Source: an uncultured Bacilli bacterium (GTDB lineage: Bacteria > Bacillota_I > Bacilli_A > RF39 > UBA660). From it: 7,938 nt of DNA. Where the stretch lies: NCBI GenBank assembly GCA_910583745.1, contig CAJTZC010000036.1, forward strand, positions 1-7,938. The letters are read 5' to 3'. The stretch's first letter is position 1; every line of letters begins with the position of its first letter. Of the stretch, positions 6,106 to 7,938 are shown in pieces. The notes below the pieces were generated by a model that saw nothing but the letters and a program-made list of their open reading frames with translations, was not told the DNA's origin and did no database searches. The position numbers and the translations under genes are program-made.

Positions 6106-7047
6106 CTAAACCTCCAATTTCTCTACCTCTTTTTTCAACATCTCTATTTCTTCCTCAGAATAGTCATAGTCGTTTTTAAGTTCTTCAAAAGTTATCCCTT
6201 TTTGAATCATTTTTCGGGCGATAGAAAGCCGCCCTACCTCGATGCCCTCTTCACGCCCTTCTTCTATATAGTAATCCTTATAATCTACTTCCAAATCTCG
6301 GTAGAATGGAATTACCTTTTTTTCTACTTGTTTTGCTTCTTTTACATATTTTTGCATCAATTCATCATTCCTCGCTATCTTTCTTGCTTTTTCTTTGCTC
6401 GTCGTCGTCATCAACGCCATAAATTGTTCGAGCCCTTCCAAACTTTCTACACCCTCACTATACATCTTTTTTCTTATCAATGGAATACATATATTTACTA
6501 AAACTTTGTCACCTATTCCACGATTGAACTTGTCTCTCATTGAGAAAAAACTCACGATTTCGTCATCTTTATAGCATACATCGTTTAAGTTTATTTGCAC
6601 TGCTTTCAGTGACAGGGTAGATGAGCCGGTTCCTATATAAATCTTTTCTACTGTTATTCTTTCTAAATATTTTAGGTTTCTCTCCAATAGAGGTGTTTTG
6701 TTCATTTCGACATTGATAAACACCCCATGTATTTTCCCCAAAAGGCCGACTCTTTCTCCTTTTTGGTGCATAAAATCTCGGTCCAATTCGGTGTTTAAAT
6801 ACTCGAAATGATTAAATATCTCTTCCTCTGGCATATGCAATATATATGAAAGTAACCGACTCAGATATTTCTTCCTTCTCCTATTGGCAATCATCGTTTT
6901 AAACATGACATCTGAAGTAATCGGAACGAGAGAGTCGGTCGTCCACTCCTTGAGTTTTATCGTCCTTGCCCTATATTCTCTCGTCGTTTGCTTATAAATT
7001 TCAACAGGAGAAAGCCCTTTTTCTTCAATTTTGATTTTTTGTTCCAT
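6106..7047 (-). CDS. Rpn family PD-(D/E)XK recombination-promoting nuclease-like protein
   Basis: The 313-residue protein belongs to the Rpn / PDDEXK_2 transposase-like family, whose active members are DNA endonucleases that promote RecA-independent recombination. Family features are SDVMFKTMI near residues 45-53, INVEMN at 111-116 (the E-x-K/Q strand, here E-x-N), QINLND at 151-156, and the low-complexity IEEGREEGIEVGR helix (261-273) before a short C-terminal helical tail. The Asp expected about 13 residues before the Glu, after the KGERV lead-in, is Gly101 here (codon GGC, one base from the Asp codon GAC), so the metal site may be broken. The rest of the frame is intact. ATG at 7047 has GAAGGA 8 bases upstream. 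It stands alone between terminator and gap, as expected for a mobile-like singleton, and has few TCGA tetramers (4 in 942 bases), unlike the genes to its left. No terminal inverted repeats were found. Confidence 0.85.
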   Translation of the reverse strand: MEQKIKIEEKGLSPVEIYKQTTREYRARTIKLKEWTTDSLVPITSDVMFKTMIANRRRKKYLSRLLSYILHMPEEEIFNHFEYLNTELDRDFMHQKGERVGLLGKIHGVFINVEMNKTPLLERNLKYLERITVEKIYIGTGSSTLSLKAVQINLNDVCYKDDEIVSFFSMRDKFNRGIGDKVLVNICIPLIRKKMYSEGVESLEGLEQFMALMTTTSKEKARKIARNDELMQKYVKEAKQVEKKVIPFYRDLEVDYKDYYIEEGREEGIEVGRLSIARKMIQKGITFEELKNDYDYSEEEIEMLKKEVEKLEV

Positions 7048-7055
7048 ATTCTTTT

Positions 7056-7061
7056 TCCTTC
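7056..7061 (-). promoter_or_regulatory. Ribosome binding site of the Rpn-family gene
   Basis: GAAGGA on the minus strand lies 8 bases before the ATG at 7047-7045, which fixes the start of the Rpn-family protein. Confidence 0.65.
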
Positions 7062-7096
7062 TTTCTGTATAAATTATTTCTAACCCTTCTACTATT

Positions 7097-7102
7097 ATTA
7101 TA
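7097..7102 (-). promoter_or_regulatory. Probable -10 box for the Rpn-family gene
   Basis: A perfect TATAAT on the minus strand lies about 50 bases before the start codon. The hexamer 17 bases upstream (TGAGAA) is a poor -35, and no TGn extension is present, so this is a tentative promoter. Confidence 0.4.
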
Positions 7103-7204
7103 CCGGGAAAATTCTATTTTTCTCATTTTTGGCTGGCAAAACGTTTTTTCTTCGAACGCATGTTCTACTTTTGCCACTTTTTTAACCAATTGAAGCATTT
7201 TGTC

Positions 7205-7250
7205 AAAAAAAAGAAAACACAACTTATAAAAATTTTTATTTTGTGTTTTC
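7205..7250 (-). terminator. Strong intrinsic terminator of the partial surface-type gene
   Basis: On the minus strand GAAAACACAA (7250-7241) and TTGTGTTTTC (7222-7213) form a perfect 10-bp stem. The intervening 18 bases contain a further self-complementary ATAAAAATTTTTAT, so the hairpin can extend. Eight Ts follow at 7212-7205. It starts 16 bases after the stop codon, and is the clearest terminator in the window. Confidence 0.88.
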
Positions 7251-7266
7251 CTAAAAAGTATCAAAT

Positions 7267-7938
7267 TTAGTTTTCTAAATGATATGGATTATTGACAGTT
7301 CCATCTCCTTGGAGTTTGTCAATGTATGCAACTTTTAGATTGATGACCGGCGCTACGGATCCACCACTCGATGTAAGAATCGAATAATTTATACCTCCAT
7401 CACTATTAACACTAAACATGCGCGCAAAGGGGTTATCGATATAGTAAGGCGTAAACGACCAATACCAACCAGTCTTTTTTAAGTAATAATTGTCATTTTT
7501 AGTAGCTAGTCTGCCACTTCCAGCTAAGACGCATTCGTCTGCTGTAATTAGTCCCACTGGATAAGTTAAGGATCCATTTCCTCCACTTTCTTCTTTTACT
7601 GTGAATTTATCATTTTCTTGTGGACAAATTAACTGTGGCTGTGGATTCGAAACACTAAAACCTTCTCTGACATAAGCTCCGTATGCTGTTATAGCACTTC
7701 CATATCCTAATCCTGTATCACTACTCCATCCCGTTGCACTCTTTCCTGGGGTACTTCTATCATTACAGAAGATATTGTCTGCTACATAATTTCCATATCC
7801 TGTGTCCACTATATTCGTCTTATACCACTCGTCGACTTTTGTCTTTATCGATGAATCTGTTTCATTTCTCTGTGCTTGTTCTTTACTCGTACTCGCACTT
7901 CCATTCGCTCCTCCGAACATCCACCCTACATATTTTGC
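7267..7938 (-). CDS. C-terminal part of a surface-type repeat-family protein (DUF6273-like), 5' end outside window
   Basis: The open frame runs without a start to the window edge; the six residues before the first Met (AKYVGWM reading) are in frame and family-like, so that Met is internal. The visible 223 residues match a large paralogous family common in AT-rich gut Bacillota. Features include KYVGWMFGG, a KVDEWYKTNI helix, FCNDRS, ICPQENDKFTV, TYPVGLITADECVLAG, a WYWSFTP strand, SVAPVINLK and a terminal GDGTVNNPYHLEN. Family members usually have an N-terminal signal or prepilin-type segment and are thought to be extracellular; this is not visible here. The TP...GG...VAPVINL arrangement resembles C-type lectin-like/FGE-like folds (inference), suggesting a binding rather than catalytic role. 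Two Cys (in FCND and ICPQ), plus one in the DECVL segment, might form a disulfide. No enzyme active site is seen. Confidence 0.75.
   Translation of the reverse strand, partial: AKYVGWMFGGANGSASTSKEQAQRNETDSSIKTKVDEWYKTNIVDTGYGNYVADNIFCNDRSTPGKSATGWSSDTGLGYGSAITAYGAYVREGFSVSNPQPQLICPQENDKFTVKEESGGNGSLTYPVGLITADECVLAGSGRLATKNDNYYLKKTGWYWSFTPYYIDNPFARMFSVNSDGGINYSILTSSGGSVAPVINLKVAYIDKLQGDGTVNNPYHLEN

Noticed and set aside
778..6501. Plus-strand open frames (for example 778-990, 2978-3226, 3473-3706, 6202-6501)
   Set aside because: All are antisense to well-supported minus-strand genes, have low-complexity Ser- or Phe-rich products reflecting acidic or Lys-rich codons on the other strand, and no ribosome binding sites.
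7201..7206. Perfect TTGACA just after the terminator at 7205-7250
   Set aside because: The position 17 bases downstream reads AAAAAA and no acceptable -10 is found at 16-18 spacing, so I do not call a promoter here despite the similarity to the other intergenic regions.
7025..7264. A 79-codon minus-strand open frame
   Set aside because: It starts inside the terminator hairpin of the upstream gene, lacks a Shine-Dalgarno site, and runs over the promoter region into the start of the Rpn gene. Its Lys/Arg/Asn-rich composition is that of AT-rich noncoding DNA.
7267..7938. Diversity-generating retroelement target
   Set aside because: The lectin-like ending is suggestive, but no template/variable repeat pair or reverse transcriptase is in the window.

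Overview
This 7.9 kb window is AT-rich (roughly one third G+C) and entirely minus-strand. It carries six protein genes with strong Shine-Dalgarno sites, short intergenic gaps and intrinsic terminators. This architecture, an Rpn-type PD-(D/E)XK protein and a secreted-type repeat-family fragment all suggest a low-GC Bacillota, most likely a gut-associated Bacilli/Mollicutes-like lineage. The lineage is inference. No rRNA, tRNA, CRISPR array, IS element or phage gene was seen.

Reading in transcription order (right to left): (1) 7938-7267 is the C-terminal part of a surface-type protein whose start lies outside the window, closed by a strong terminator. (2) 7047-6106 is an Rpn-family nuclease-like protein that appears to lack a catalytic Asp. 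(3) 5942-4554 is a full-length relative of cofactor-independent phosphoglycerate mutase (iPGM) in which every recognisable active-site motif is replaced, so probably a pseudoenzyme. (4) 4443-2974 is a coiled-coil protein with a long acidic linker and a helical C-terminal domain. (5) 2893-1412 and (6) 1347-139 are two adjacent membrane proteins that are paralogues of each other. They share a central two-helix membrane hairpin and a C-terminal domain with a PY[AV]GCE motif.

Genes 4, 5 and 6 each have a recognisable sigma-A type promoter, and gene 3 has an extended -10. Three of the intergenic regions are built alike: the -35 box of the downstream gene sits inside, or directly against, the terminator-like hairpin of the upstream gene. 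Genes 4, 5 and 6 therefore look like separately transcribed neighbours rather than one operon.

The most interesting part is the block 139-5942: a degenerate iPGM-fold protein, a coiled-coil scaffold-like protein and a duplicated membrane-hairpin protein, none recognisable as a described system. A functional link is suggested only by adjacency. The sequence also shows a marked excess of the tetramer TCGA (74 by hand count, about threefold over chance), concentrated in genes 4 and 5 and mostly created at codon junctions of the form NNC|GAN. The leftmost 100 bases show no gene.
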